Assembly (NCBI GenBank): GCA_039975855.1
Contig: JBDWGH010000004.1
Location: 1-64,000, forward strand
Source of the DNA: Litorimonas sp039975855
GTDB lineage: Bacteria; Pseudomonadota; Alphaproteobacteria; Caulobacterales; Maricaulaceae
Length of the DNA stretch: 64,000 bases
Direction: 5' to 3'
A model generated the notes under the pieces. It was not told where the DNA came from. It made no database searches and was given only the letters and a program-made list of their open reading frames with translations. Shown piece after piece: positions 54,611-62,898 of this stretch. Position 1 is the stretch's first letter, and each line of letters starts with the position of its first letter. The translations under genes and the position numbers were made by a program.

Positions 54611-55003
54611 ATGCCGCGCATCACCCACAAATTTCCAAAGCCATCATCGAAAACCCTCTCAACCCATGACGAGCTGCGCAATCTCAGCCTCGCCGTCACA
54701 ATTCGGGAGAAACAGGTAAAGCTCCGACGATTGGAATGGGATACGCAGCGCATTGCCCTGCCCCATATCACGCCCATGCCGGGCGATGGCGAACTACAAA
54801 TTCGTAAGCCCATGACAAAAGGCGATATCCCCACGCCGCGCCCGCCGTCCAAACCCCCGGCCTATCATCCCGAGATGGATAGCGATCTTTATGGCATCAT
54901 GATGAAAGTCTATTTGGACGGGTTGCAAGATGAGTGGGACCGCAATCCCTATAATAAGCTCGCCAGCATTTCCGCGCAGGAAAAACGCGATGCGCGGCGG
55001 TAG
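54611..55003 (+). CDS. Hypothetical Pro-rich protein
   Basis: 130 residues. It is basic at the start (MPRITHKFPKPSSKTLS), with a helical charged segment (LAVTIREKQVKLRRLEWDTQ), a Pro-rich middle (KGDIPTPRPPSKPPAYHPEM) and an acidic-then-basic C-terminus. It has no signal peptide, membrane helix or known domain. AGAAAGAAAG before the ATG is a weak ribosome site. Codon choice looks like that of the neighbouring genes, which supports a real gene, but the product is unrecognised. Confidence 0.5.
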   Translation: MPRITHKFPKPSSKTLSTHDELRNLSLAVTIREKQVKLRRLEWDTQRIALPHITPMPGDGELQIRKPMTKGDIPTPRPPSKPPAYHPEMDSDLYGIMMKVYLDGLQDEWDRNPYNKLASISAQEKRDARR

Positions 55004-55084
55004 GGTTTAGGCCCCAGTTTCGGTTCATTTGACAGTCATCTGAATTTAACTAAGCTTTTACCTTTCACACCTGGGGAGGGATCT

Positions 55085-55768
55085 ATGAAAAAATTAATCG
55101 CAGAAATGATCGGTACGGCTGCTCTTGTTATATTCGGGTGCGGTACCGCCGTATTGGCGGGGGCCGAGGTTGGCCACGCCGGAATCGCCGCCGCATTTGG
55201 TTTGGCTATTGTTGCAATGGCCTATGGCATTGGGCCGATATCCGGTTGTCACGTTAATCCAGCGGTCTCGCTGGGCGCCTTTGTTTCGGGCCGTATGAGC
55301 GCGGGCGAAATGGTCAAATATTGGGCCGCACAATTCGTTGGGGCCGTTATCGGTGCCGCCATTGTCTATGCCATCGCCAGCGGTAAAGCGGGCTATTCTC
55401 TTGCGGAAAATGGGCTCGGCCAAAATGGATGGGGCGCAGGCTATCTTGGCGAATACTCCATGCATGCCGCGTTGATCTTTGAAGTTGTCGCAACATTCTT
55501 GTTCGTCACGGTGATTTTGGGCGCCACGCAGAAAGCTGCACCTGCGGCCTTTGCGGGCCTTGCTATCGGCCTCACGCTTTGGGTCATTCACTTGGTCGGC
55601 ATTCAGGTCACGGGCGTCTCTGTGAACCCGGCGCGTAGCTTTGGTCCAGCGCTCTTTACGGGCATGGGTCAGCTGTGGCTCTTTTTTGTCGCGCCTGCCA
55701 TTGGCGCCGTCCTAGCGGGCCTCATGTTCCGCACGAAACTATTGGAAGACACAGAGACTGAGGACTAA
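55085..55768 (+). CDS. aqpZ: Aquaporin Z
   Basis: 227 residues, six membrane helices plus the two NPA half-helices: SGCHVNPAVSLGAFVSGRMS and GVSVNPARSFGPALFTG. The aromatic/Arg filter residue Arg after the second NPA (NPAR) and the His in helix 5 (LWVIHLVGIQVTG) fit a water-selective pore rather than a glycerol facilitator. It moves water across the inner membrane. GGGGAGGGA precedes ATG 55085, and an intrinsic terminator follows at 55835. Confidence 0.96.
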   Translation: MKKLIAEMIGTAALVIFGCGTAVLAGAEVGHAGIAAAFGLAIVAMAYGIGPISGCHVNPAVSLGAFVSGRMSAGEMVKYWAAQFVGAVIGAAIVYAIASGKAGYSLAENGLGQNGWGAGYLGEYSMHAALIFEVVATFLFVTVILGATQKAAPAAFAGLAIGLTLWVIHLVGIQVTGVSVNPARSFGPALFTGMGQLWLFFVAPAIGAVLAGLMFRTKLLEDTETED

Positions 55769-55834
55769 GTCTGACGCAACATCCAAACCGATTATTCAAA
55801 TCCGGATGGATGAATGATCGACACTAAACACAGG

Positions 55835-55863
55835 GGGTCACTCGCAAGAGTGGCCCTTTTTGG
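55835..55863 (+). terminator. Intrinsic terminator of aqpZ
   Basis: GGGTCACTC-GCAA-GAGTGGCCC (55835-55856), a 9-bp stem with one G-T pair and a GNRA-like GCAA loop, followed by TTTTT (55857-55861). Confidence 0.9.
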
Positions 55864-55916
55864 GTTTTATTCATCACCCATATTCATGCCGGAGAAATTT
55901 TAGGAACGGCCCTAAA

Positions 55917-56558
55917 TCACTTCACCCGTTTCATACGAAACGATGGTGATTTGCCATTCACTTTTCCGATAAAGCTGCCAAATGACGCCTTCTTGATGAC
56001 CAACACATCTGGCGAACCTTTCCCCATGCGAATTCTCGCAGGTGCAGATTGTCGCCATACTTCGCCATTCTCCAAGGTAAAGCGGATATACCCACTTCCC
56101 GGAGTAACTGTGGCACTTCGTATCGCGACGGTGCGCTCTTTGGGGGATTTCGTCTTCTTCTCTTTCTCTTTCTGAGACTTTTTGTCGTCACTCTCATTCA
56201 TCGCAACAACACGTTGTTTCTCTAGCGCGGCGCGTTCCTTTTCAATAGCGAGGCGTTCTTTCTCAACGGCCAGGCGCTCTTTTTCTGCGGCTAAGCCCTG
56301 TGCCTGAACAATTGCGTCCGTTTTAATCGTTGGGTCGACACTCGTCGCAGCCTCGGGCGTTGCGGGCATGTTTTTCGCGCGCAGTTTGGCCGTCTCAGTT
56401 AGAAAACATGAAAGCTGTAGGTTCTTATCTATCAGCGTTTCACATGCATAAAGACCGGACAGTGACGAAGAACTTTGCGCCCGAGTGATCTGCGGCGCAG
56501 CAAACATCACAAGCAATGCCGCGGAAAAAGCGCATTTTGTTTTTGAAAAGCGTGTCAT
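55917..56558 (-). CDS. Exported coiled-coil protein with EKERLA repeats
   Basis: 213 residues from ATG 56558 (AGGATT upstream); an in-frame extension to 56591 is unlikely. A signal peptide (AALLVMFAAPQITRAQ) is followed by a Cys-containing segment (YACETLIDKNLQLSCFLTE), then a near-perfect heptad repeat AEKERLAVEKERLAIEKERA, a Lys/Glu linker and a small C-terminal beta-rich domain (GSGYIRFTLENGEVWRQSAP...GSFIGKVNGKSPSF). The tail resembles envelope proteins that tether the coil. Function unknown. Confidence 0.65.
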   Translation of the reverse strand: MTRFSKTKCAFSAALLVMFAAPQITRAQSSSSLSGLYACETLIDKNLQLSCFLTETAKLRAKNMPATPEAATSVDPTIKTDAIVQAQGLAAEKERLAVEKERLAIEKERAALEKQRVVAMNESDDKKSQKEKEKKTKSPKERTVAIRSATVTPGSGYIRFTLENGEVWRQSAPARIRMGKGSPDVLVIKKASFGSFIGKVNGKSPSFRMKRVK

Positions 56559-56715
56559 AGGAATCCTCGGAAACATTAATCTAAACAACACGACCTAAGC
56601 GGCTTGAGTCAATCGGTTTGTTGAAATGCATGAAGTCCATCCGTCGCGATGAGTCATGTTACAGTCGAGGACGACGTCCAGATATTGTGCCTCGAAAATC
56701 CCGATCGAGAACACA

Positions 56716-56752
56716 TAAAAAAGCCTCGCTCGGCGTATGACCAGCGAAGCTT
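56716..56752 (-). terminator. Intrinsic terminator of the small exported protein gene at 56775
   Basis: On the minus strand AAGCTTCGCTGG (56752-56741) pairs with CCGAGCGAGGCTT (56733-56721) with one or two mismatches, followed by a short T-run at 56720-56716. It lies 23 bases past the stop. Confidence 0.8.
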
Positions 56753-56774
56753 GAGTTTAGTCTGGTGATGGATT

Positions 56775-57329
56775 CTATGGCTTCCAGTCGCCTGTAATCA
56801 TGCAGGTTCCATCACCTGCGTCTTTTGTCCCGGCAGGACAATTCACTGGCGCAGCTTTTACGGCAGGCGCCGTTGCAGCTGGTGTTGCCGCACCTGATTT
56901 TTGAATAATGGGTACATCGCCTGTCGTGATCATAGCTTTCGCTTTTTCCATATCGCTCATGCCGTGCGTTTTGGATTTATCGGTATAAGTCGTGGCCGAG
57001 CTTTTCGCTTTGTCCATCATCTTATCTTCAGCCATTTCTTTGCCGGCTTTCATCACGCCATCTTTGGAGACATCATCCATTGAGACGCCGCCTGTCATCG
57101 ACTCAATTTTCTTTTCAGCACGGTTTTTAACAACAGCTTTTGCCGCGTCTTCCTTTGAGCCGCCTTTGATCATTGTTTTACCAGCAATGATGGCATCATC
57201 TGTTGTCATATTATCCATGACGCTATCAACGGCTTTTTCTTTAACGGCGTCGGTTGAGACTTGCGCCAAGGCCACGCTCGGCACGGCCATAAGAGCGGCG
57301 GTCATCAAAATAGTTTTAAAGTGGGTCAT
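56775..57329 (-). CDS. Exported Lys/Ala/Met-rich protein, unknown function
   Basis: 184 residues from ATG 57329 with GGAGAG upstream. A signal peptide (TILMTAALMAVPSVALAQ) is followed by a Lys/Ala/Asp/Met-rich mature part with internal repetition of Met-Asp-Lys-type blocks (KEMAEDKMMDKAKSS, HGMSDMEKAKAMITT), a Pro-Ala linker and a C-terminal Cys pair (VNCPAGTKDAGDGTCMITGD) that could form a disulfide. I see no domain. Similar Met/Lys richness occurs in the unrelated small exported gene at 48097. Confidence 0.6.
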   Translation of the reverse strand: MTHFKTILMTAALMAVPSVALAQVSTDAVKEKAVDSVMDNMTTDDAIIAGKTMIKGGSKEDAAKAVVKNRAEKKIESMTGGVSMDDVSKDGVMKAGKEMAEDKMMDKAKSSATTYTDKSKTHGMSDMEKAKAMITTGDVPIIQKSGAATPAATAPAVKAAPVNCPAGTKDAGDGTCMITGDWKP

Positions 57330-57458
57330 GAAGCTCTCCATTTTGTTCACGTGAATGAATTTCACGCGAGACTAAGGCAATAACAAGGCAATATCGCATG
57401 ATGTGACCGAAACTTCATAATCAATTGAAAAAAGCAATCCGTTCACATGGGCCCCGAA

Positions 57459-57926
57459 TTAATCAGGACTGACATTATCAGGATTGTCCCAATCGACGGG
57501 GCATTCGCCGCGGCGACGGACTTTGGTTTTAACGAGGATCTGTATGGGCCCAATATCTGCCCGTGTATCGACGTCATAGGAGCTGGAGGTGTATTCGGCC
57601 TCTAATGTGCCGGAAATATCCATACCCAATTCCGTATCCGTGCATGCCACATCGGCGCGTCCCGTAGAGGATGTCATATTCACATTGCTGACTGTGCATT
57701 CCCCATCCCCGGCGAGGCTGGCGACCAGCTCATCTAGGGTTTTGGAATTCTGGCCCTCTTCTACACAATACTCGTATTCGTCGGCAGGCAAAGCACGGCC
57801 GCCCATCATGACAACATGAGAGTAATCATAAAGGCCAGGATCGAGCGTGACACTATTAGCAGCGGCAATTTGCGGCATAGCTGCTGCGCCAACGCCAAAG
57901 CTTAACAGAGTTATCAGTCGAGACAT
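57459..57926 (-). CDS. DUF3617 family exported protein
   Basis: 155 residues from ATG 57926, chosen because GGAG sits 7 bases upstream; a second ATG at 57938 would add four residues. A signal peptide (LLSFGVGAAAMPQIAAAN) precedes a beta-rich domain with the family pattern of LDPGLYDY near the start, a conserved Cys pair (YEYCVEEGQ, GECTVSNV) and TSSTGRADVACT. DUF3617 proteins are periplasmic and uncharacterised; the fold is thought to resemble lipocalin-type barrels. Confidence 0.8.
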   Translation of the reverse strand: MSRLITLLSFGVGAAAMPQIAAANSVTLDPGLYDYSHVVMMGGRALPADEYEYCVEEGQNSKTLDELVASLAGDGECTVSNVNMTSSTGRADVACTDTELGMDISGTLEAEYTSSSYDVDTRADIGPIQILVKTKVRRRGECPVDWDNPDNVSPD

Positions 57927-58083
57927 ATGAGACTCCATTCAATGGTCTTTCAGATTTAGCTTAGCGCAAGGCGATAACCTGGCCAAATTAACGCTCAGAG
58001 AGGTTCAGCGAAATAAAAGTTCACTTAATTGGATTGAACGTGACCTCCGTCACGCAAACGACAACCAATACATCCTAATCGTA

Positions 58084-58258
58084 AGGTCCCGAGACGGGGC
58101 GTATCGGGAACCCCGGTGCGGCAGGTGTTTCGCACTGTTCCCTAGCGCGTCCACCTGCCTGCACCATCTAAGGGGTTAGGGGGAAGCCTCCATTTCCCTC
58201 TCTTTTGAGGATGGTCCGGACTGACGACATTCCCACCCGGGTCATCCTCGTTTTTTTT
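58084..58258 (+). ncRNA. Probable structured small RNA with intrinsic terminator
   Basis: Four consecutive hairpins are visible: CCCGA/TCGGG (58088-58108); a long one, GTGC-GGCAGGTG (58116-58127) against CACCTGCCTGCAC (58151-58163, one bulge), extended by CCCC/GGGG; GGGGGAA/TTTCCCTC (58178-58200) with loop GCCTCCA; and GAGGATG...CATCCTC (58207-58249) followed by eight T. No protein-coding frame is convincing. The CCTCC loop could pair with ribosome-binding sites. I cannot match it to tmRNA, RNase P, SRP or a known riboswitch; 6S RNA was considered but the fold differs. Confidence 0.65.
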
Positions 58259-58384
58259 GGCCTTATTATGTTTACAGCATAAAAAATCCCGCCTTGTGCA
58301 ATTCGCTTTTTACGAAATGCCGGAGGTGGGGTTTCCATAAATCCCAAGATTCGCCCAGATCGCACGACCTGGGCGAATTCGTGA

Positions 58385-58768
58385 TTACATATCAGGTTCT
58401 ATAATCTCTTCACCCTCCGACTCGAACATTTCGGACTCTGGCTTTTCTCCATCATGAACGGCCAATTCAGAGGCTTCGATACCTCCCGATGCATCTGCAT
58501 CATGGGCTGCAAATGTAGCGTCATATTCGCCACCCATCACAATATCTTTGAAAACCTCATCACCGCCTTCTGCACGCATCACAGCGAATGTGACAAACTC
58601 ATCAGCATTCAAACTACCGTTCTGATCTAGGTCTGCAGAAGCGAAATCTGTCGCAACCGTGTCAGGTGATGTTTCGAGGATTAAACCTTCACCTACATCC
58701 TGCGCAAAAGCAGGAGCAGCAAAAAGAGCGGCGATAGCAATCGTTGTAAGCGTCTTGACGTTGGACAT
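58385..58768 (-). CDS. Exported EF-hand calcium-binding protein
   Basis: 127 residues from ATG 58768 (CGGAGAG upstream). A signal peptide (TTIAIAALFAAPAFAQ) is followed by two EF-hand loops: D46-x-D48-x-N50-G-S-L-N-A-D-E57 in ASADLDQNGSLNADEF and D90-x-D92-x-S94-G-G-I-E-A-S-E101 in AAHDADASGGIEASEL. Both have the ligand spacing needed for Ca2+. The tail is acidic. A periplasmic calcium sensor or buffer is likely. It is divergent from the DUF547 gene across a 276-bp region. Confidence 0.85.
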   Translation of the reverse strand: MSNVKTLTTIAIAALFAAPAFAQDVGEGLILETSPDTVATDFASADLDQNGSLNADEFVTFAVMRAEGGDEVFKDIVMGGEYDATFAAHDADASGGIEASELAVHDGEKPESEMFESEGEEIIEPDM

Positions 58769-58978
58769 AATACTCTCCGTTTTCCAACACCTCCCCAGCG
58801 CTGAGAGAGGTGTGGTCGGGTTTGTCCCTTCGCTCAAGTGAACGCGATTTAAGGTTAAGGACAGGTAAATCCGGCCACATTTTGGCCCGGTTTGGCGCAA
58901 AGCGTTCTATATATTAGAGAATACATGAACACATTTTCACCACAGCCTCGTAAGAATGTGGTAAGGCTACATTACAAA

Positions 58979-59018
58979 TTCAGTGAGAGCCCCGTGCCAG
59001 GGGCAATTTCTTACTGAA
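58979..59018 (+). promoter_or_regulatory. Long hairpin in the leader of the DUF547 gene
   Basis: TTCAGT (58979-58984) pairs with ACTGAA (59013-59018), enclosing GCCCC-N6-GGGGC (58989-59004). It ends 13 bases before the ribosome site AAGGAGAGA (59031-59039) and could regulate translation or be an operator. The rest of 58769-58978 holds no gene or other site I can support. Confidence 0.4.
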
Positions 59019-59044
59019 TATAGCCGTCTAAAAGGAGAGACAAT

Positions 59045-60190
59045 ATGCCCATATCCATACTACGCCCGCTGATTCTATCTACCACGATCGGACTGATTTC
59101 GATTTCATCGCCCCTGGTCGCCAATGCTTCATCGACAAGCCCAGTCGCGAGCCAATCATCAACTGCCTCGTCACATTTCACACCGCGGCCAAGTGTGGCG
59201 ACCCGTTTGGATTTTGACACATGGGACTTTATGTTGTCCGAAACCGTTCTTTATATGGGCCCCAGCACACGCACTCCCGCGACCCGAAATACACCAAAAC
59301 TCGGCAGTCGCCTGCAAACTGGCAACAAATCTCGGCTACGCATGGAAGGGAATAAAATTCTCTACACTCTGATGAACGATAGTGTGAAGTCGGGCATAAA
59401 ATCCTATTCTGAAGAGCTAGTGGACATAGGCAATCGCATTGATATTCCATCGCTGCCCAGAAACGAACAATTAGCCTATTGGATTAATCTTCATAACGCT
59501 TTGGTTGTATCGACCATTGTGGAAAATTATCCTGGACCAAGACGACAACCCGGACTCATAAAACCCATTGAGGGGTCTGACGCCCTACTTCATGATGCGA
59601 AGCTGATTGAGATTGACAACCACGCTTTGTCTTTAAGAGATATAAGAGAAAAAATTGTATTCCCAAATTGGAAAAATAAAGATGTGCCATACGCATTTCA
59701 TCTCGGCCACCTGAGCTCACCGTCCTTAGCGAATAGCGCATACAATAGCTCCGAATTGTCAACCCAGTTGGCCCGTAATGCTTACGAGTTTTTTAACTCT
59801 CTCAGAGGTTATGAAGAAGGAAACTTGAACCCTTACGTCCATGAGGTTTCAGGCTGGTATTATCCAAAGATGACAGATGAACTTGACTCCTATTTGCAAA
59901 AAAAGATGCGGCCGGAAGTCTATGCGGAATTTGCGGCTAATGGCATTAAAAAATTGGACAAACAGGATTTAACAGTTGCGGATATTACTGGAGGCCACGG
60001 ACGTCGGCGTCTCTCAGCAAATATGGATACATCCTCTCGTTCTCGACTGGCGCTCGGGCCCGATATAGATGATTTCCTAAATGCACGAGCGGAAAAATTT
60101 GGAAAACTCGAGCAAAAAGAATGGTACCGACGGGGAACAGTCACGATTGAAGACACCCCCACAACTGGAGAATTGCCTAACATTGAGTGA
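59045..60190 (+). CDS. DUF547 family exported protein
   Basis: 381 residues. A signal peptide (PLILSTTIGLISISSPLVANA) is followed by the DUF547 domain, with LPRNEQLAYWINLHNALVVS the signature, LHDAKLIEIDNHALSLRDIR and YAFHLGHLSSPSLANSAYNS. DUF547 proteins are exported and have a cysteine-peptidase-like fold of undefined activity. The C-terminal 60 residues (Ser/Arg-rich) are outside the domain. AAAGGAGAGA precedes the ATG. The serine hydrolase at 60391 follows on the same strand after 200 bp. Confidence 0.85.
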   Translation: MPISILRPLILSTTIGLISISSPLVANASSTSPVASQSSTASSHFTPRPSVATRLDFDTWDFMLSETVLYMGPSTRTPATRNTPKLGSRLQTGNKSRLRMEGNKILYTLMNDSVKSGIKSYSEELVDIGNRIDIPSLPRNEQLAYWINLHNALVVSTIVENYPGPRRQPGLIKPIEGSDALLHDAKLIEIDNHALSLRDIREKIVFPNWKNKDVPYAFHLGHLSSPSLANSAYNSSELSTQLARNAYEFFNSLRGYEEGNLNPYVHEVSGWYYPKMTDELDSYLQKKMRPEVYAEFAANGIKKLDKQDLTVADITGGHGRRRLSANMDTSSRSRLALGPDIDDFLNARAEKFGKLEQKEWYRRGTVTIEDTPTTGELPNIE

Positions 60191-60390
60191 CCTAAAAACC
60201 AAAATAGTCGACTACTTGACCCGCGGGGAGTTTGCGCCTTGGGCAACACTCATCCTTGCCTGAATTGGTCTCCTCATTTCGGAAGATATCCTGATGGATA
60301 CTGTTGTGTCAGAGATCTGCGATGACTTTGGAGCTTAGTTACAACGATGTTAGCTGGTGGTTTCAATCCTCGATAAACTGGAAGCTAAAA

Positions 60391-61821
60391 ATGAAACTTA
60401 GTTTAGCCCTTTGCCTTAGCCTTTTGACGGCCGGATCAGCTCTGGCTCAAAACGCTAGTCTTCAAGATAGAGCCTTGGCTGCGGGTTACAAAGCTATGTT
60501 TACCTGCTCAGCGACTTTCAATTCTGGCAAGACAACCGAGCAAATCTCAACGGATGAATTGGATAACATATATCCTGATTTTGCCTCTGGGATGCAGGCC
60601 ATTGGTGAAACACGTATAGATGCGTCGGCGAAAATCGTCACCGTGGAGTTTGACGAAAACATGCCGCCTAGATTTGCGGCATGGCGGAAGCATTTAGGAT
60701 GCACTGCTCTGCCTCAAGGCGCATCAAAATCTGCGGTTAAATATCTCCCGCGCGTAAAACTGAGATCGGACAAACGCGATATGTCGTCTGTCCCTTGGCC
60801 AATGGGAGATCAGCTGCCGAATACCTCGCCGCCAAAAGAAGTCGACTCCGACGGATTGGAGGCCACCATTGGAAGAGCATTCAAGGGTGAGTTTAAGGGC
60901 GCGACAACATCGGTTCTGGTTATGCAAAACGGCCGAATTTTAGGTGAGCGCTATCGTGAAGGATGGGACAAAGACACGTCACAGCGGACATGGTCCGTCG
61001 CTAAGTCCATAGGCGCATCCATCATCGGAGCTGCTGTTGAGGATGATATTCTGGACGTGACGGATAAAGCGGGATTGGAGGCATGGTCCCGAAAGGGCGA
61101 CCCTCGCGCCGAGATAACGGTGGAGCACCTGCTTCAAATGGCCAGCGGGCTTCATAGTGATCCAGAACCAGGCAAAGGCGGGAACCGAACGGATCAAGTT
61201 TATTTTGGTGGTGGATTGATGGCGCAACAGGCCACTCGCAATCCTCTGGAAGCGCCACCAGGTGCTCGCTGGAAATATGCGAATAACGACACCATGTTGG
61301 CCGTTAGATCCCTACGAGAAGCAATGGATAATGATCGTAAGTTCCACGCCTATCCGTTTAAGTCCCTCCTCCATCCGATCGGGATGTACAATACTGTTCC
61401 GGAAACGGACTGGGGCGGGGACTTTATCCTCTCTAGCCAAGTCTGGACGACTGCTCGGGATTTAGGGCGACTGGGTCAGCTCTATCTGGATGACGGCGTT
61501 TGGACCTATGATGGCAAACCCAAGCGCATCTTACCGGAAGGTTGGGCGGATTACGTGGCGGCCCCTGCCTCTGCGCAACCCGCTAACCGACAAGGCAAAG
61601 CTGCTACCGAACCAGGCCGTGGATATGGCGCACAATTTTGGCGCTATGAGAACTATCCTGGCGTACCTAATGATACCTATGCCGCACTAGGTAATCGTGG
61701 TCAGTTTCTGATCATTGTCCCATCAAAAAACGTGGTCATTGTTAGACGTGGGTATGATTGGCGCGGTAATTATTTCGACGGTCCAAAGTTCGTAGCGGAG
61801 GTTTTGGAAAGCCTGGATTAG
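60391..61821 (+). CDS. Serine hydrolase, beta-lactamase class C family, exported
   Basis: 476 residues from ATG 60391 (GGAAGCT upstream); in-frame sequence before it lacks a ribosome site. A signal peptide (LALCLSLLTAGSALAQ) is followed by a 130-residue domain of its own and then the beta-lactamase/transpeptidase-like fold: the SxxK motif WSVAKSIG (Ser202, Lys205), KYANND as the YxN equivalent, and GRGYGAQFWRYE / LGNRGQFLIIVPSKN near the C-terminus. Members are esterases, D-peptidases or 6-aminohexanoate-dimer-type hydrolases; true beta-lactamase activity is not implied. Convergent with exbD. Confidence 0.87.
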   Translation: MKLSLALCLSLLTAGSALAQNASLQDRALAAGYKAMFTCSATFNSGKTTEQISTDELDNIYPDFASGMQAIGETRIDASAKIVTVEFDENMPPRFAAWRKHLGCTALPQGASKSAVKYLPRVKLRSDKRDMSSVPWPMGDQLPNTSPPKEVDSDGLEATIGRAFKGEFKGATTSVLVMQNGRILGERYREGWDKDTSQRTWSVAKSIGASIIGAAVEDDILDVTDKAGLEAWSRKGDPRAEITVEHLLQMASGLHSDPEPGKGGNRTDQVYFGGGLMAQQATRNPLEAPPGARWKYANNDTMLAVRSLREAMDNDRKFHAYPFKSLLHPIGMYNTVPETDWGGDFILSSQVWTTARDLGRLGQLYLDDGVWTYDGKPKRILPEGWADYVAAPASAQPANRQGKAATEPGRGYGAQFWRYENYPGVPNDTYAALGNRGQFLIIVPSKNVVIVRRGYDWRGNYFDGPKFVAEVLESLD

Positions 61822-61827
61822 CAAAGT

Positions 61828-62253
61828 CTAATTCAATTGCGCTGACAGCGTAACCGGCGAGAACGTTTCAAATCTCACCGCCCTACCCGCCTGTTCCATA
61901 TCGTCTTTAATCGTGACGACGCTTTCTAGTCGTGCCGTTTTATCCGCCCGAAGATCGATTGCAGCACCCGGGCGATTCACTAAATGACGCTGCACTTCTG
62001 ATTCAACCAACATAATTGGAACGACCCGCCCCTCGACAGAAATCACGTTTTCAGCGTTCACTATAATACTGATGGCTCTATCTGGACCGGAAGGGGTATC
62101 ACCTTGAGCTTGGGTAAAATCCACACCTCGTTCATCCAGAAAAACAGCCGTCACAATGAAGAAGATGAGCAAGATAAAAACAATGTCGAGCATTGGCGTC
62201 ATATCAACGCCATCCCGATCTGATTGAGACACTCGGTTGAGACGGCGCGACAT
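61828..62253 (-). CDS. exbD: ExbD/TolR family biopolymer transport protein (solitary)
   Basis: 141 residues. One N-terminal membrane helix holds the proton-path Asp in MTPMLDIVFILLIFFIVTAVFL; the rest is a periplasmic domain (ISVEGRVVPIMLVESEVQRH). ExbD works with ExbB and TonB to energise outer-membrane transport. GGGAGAATAC precedes ATG 62253. No exbB or tonB is adjacent here, which is unusual; it must act with partners elsewhere or with the TonB-C-like lipoproteins of other loci. Confidence 0.88.
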   Translation of the reverse strand: MSRRLNRVSQSDRDGVDMTPMLDIVFILLIFFIVTAVFLDERGVDFTQAQGDTPSGPDRAISIIVNAENVISVEGRVVPIMLVESEVQRHLVNRPGAAIDLRADKTARLESVVTIKDDMEQAGRAVRFETFSPVTLSAQLN

Positions 62254-62313
62254 AGTATTCTCCCTCTTACATATGTGTAACGTTATACTATCACTTAATA
62301 ATATGCAATCTAA

Positions 62314-62898
62314 TTATTTGGAGATCAAATAATCGATCAAGGCTAGAGATTCTTCGCTGTCCCATTCCGCTTCACCCTCAAGCACCGCAATTTCGAAACC
62401 TTCAGAATTGTATATGACAGTTGTGGGATAACCTCTGAGACGAAGATTCCCCGGAATACCGTAAGATCCATCGTGCCATGGTGCGAGGTTTTGAATACCG
62501 TTATCAGCAAAAAATTTGGCAGGTTCGTACTTCGTGCGGTCAATGGAAATTGTGACAACTTCAAAGTCATCTCCTCCGCGTTTCTTCTGAAGACGATCCA
62601 GGGATGGCATTTCCTTGATACAAGGTGGGCACCATGTGGCCCAGATATTGACCAATACTGTTTTCCCGCGCAGCTCATCGAAGGTAAACGTTCGTCCATC
62701 GGCCGTACTAAAGACAGTTGTCGGCTGTGTAGGCGGGGCGTCGCGAAGGCTGAGTTTCTTAAGACTGTCTTTGGCATATGCATCTAATCCAGTCTTGGGT
62801 GGCTGACAGGACTGGACAAGTACGAAACACACGCCGAAAAGCCCCACCAGAATAACTGCGCGAATAGCATTGCCGAGTGAGAAGATTGAGGACGTCAT
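62314..62898 (-). CDS. TlpA-like membrane-anchored thioredoxin
   Basis: 194 residues from ATG 62898. A membrane anchor (RAVILVGLFGVCFVLVQS) is followed by a periplasmic thioredoxin domain of the TlpA/ResA type with WATWCPPCIKEMPS (Cys90, Cys93) and the cis-Pro loop RGYPTTVIYNSEG. It reduces disulfides in the periplasm, typically for cytochrome c maturation or oxidase assembly. Its ATG and that of argH overlap by two bases on opposite strands, a divergent arrangement seen in Caulobacter relatives. Confidence 0.9.
   Translation of the reverse strand: MTSSIFSLGNAIRAVILVGLFGVCFVLVQSCQPPKTGLDAYAKDSLKKLSLRDAPPTQPTTVFSTADGRTFTFDELRGKTVLVNIWATWCPPCIKEMPSLDRLQKKRGGDDFEVVTISIDRTKYEPAKFFADNGIQNLAPWHDGSYGIPGNLRLRGYPTTVIYNSEGFEIAVLEGEAEWDSEESLALIDYLISK

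Noticed and set aside
58084..58258. tmRNA, RNase P RNA, SRP RNA or 6S RNA as identity of the small RNA
   Set aside because: No tag frame or tRNA-like ends, no RNase P core (GAGGAAAGTCC; only a look-alike GAGGATGGTCC within the terminator stem), no SRP tetraloop region, and no single central-bubble fold as in 6S.
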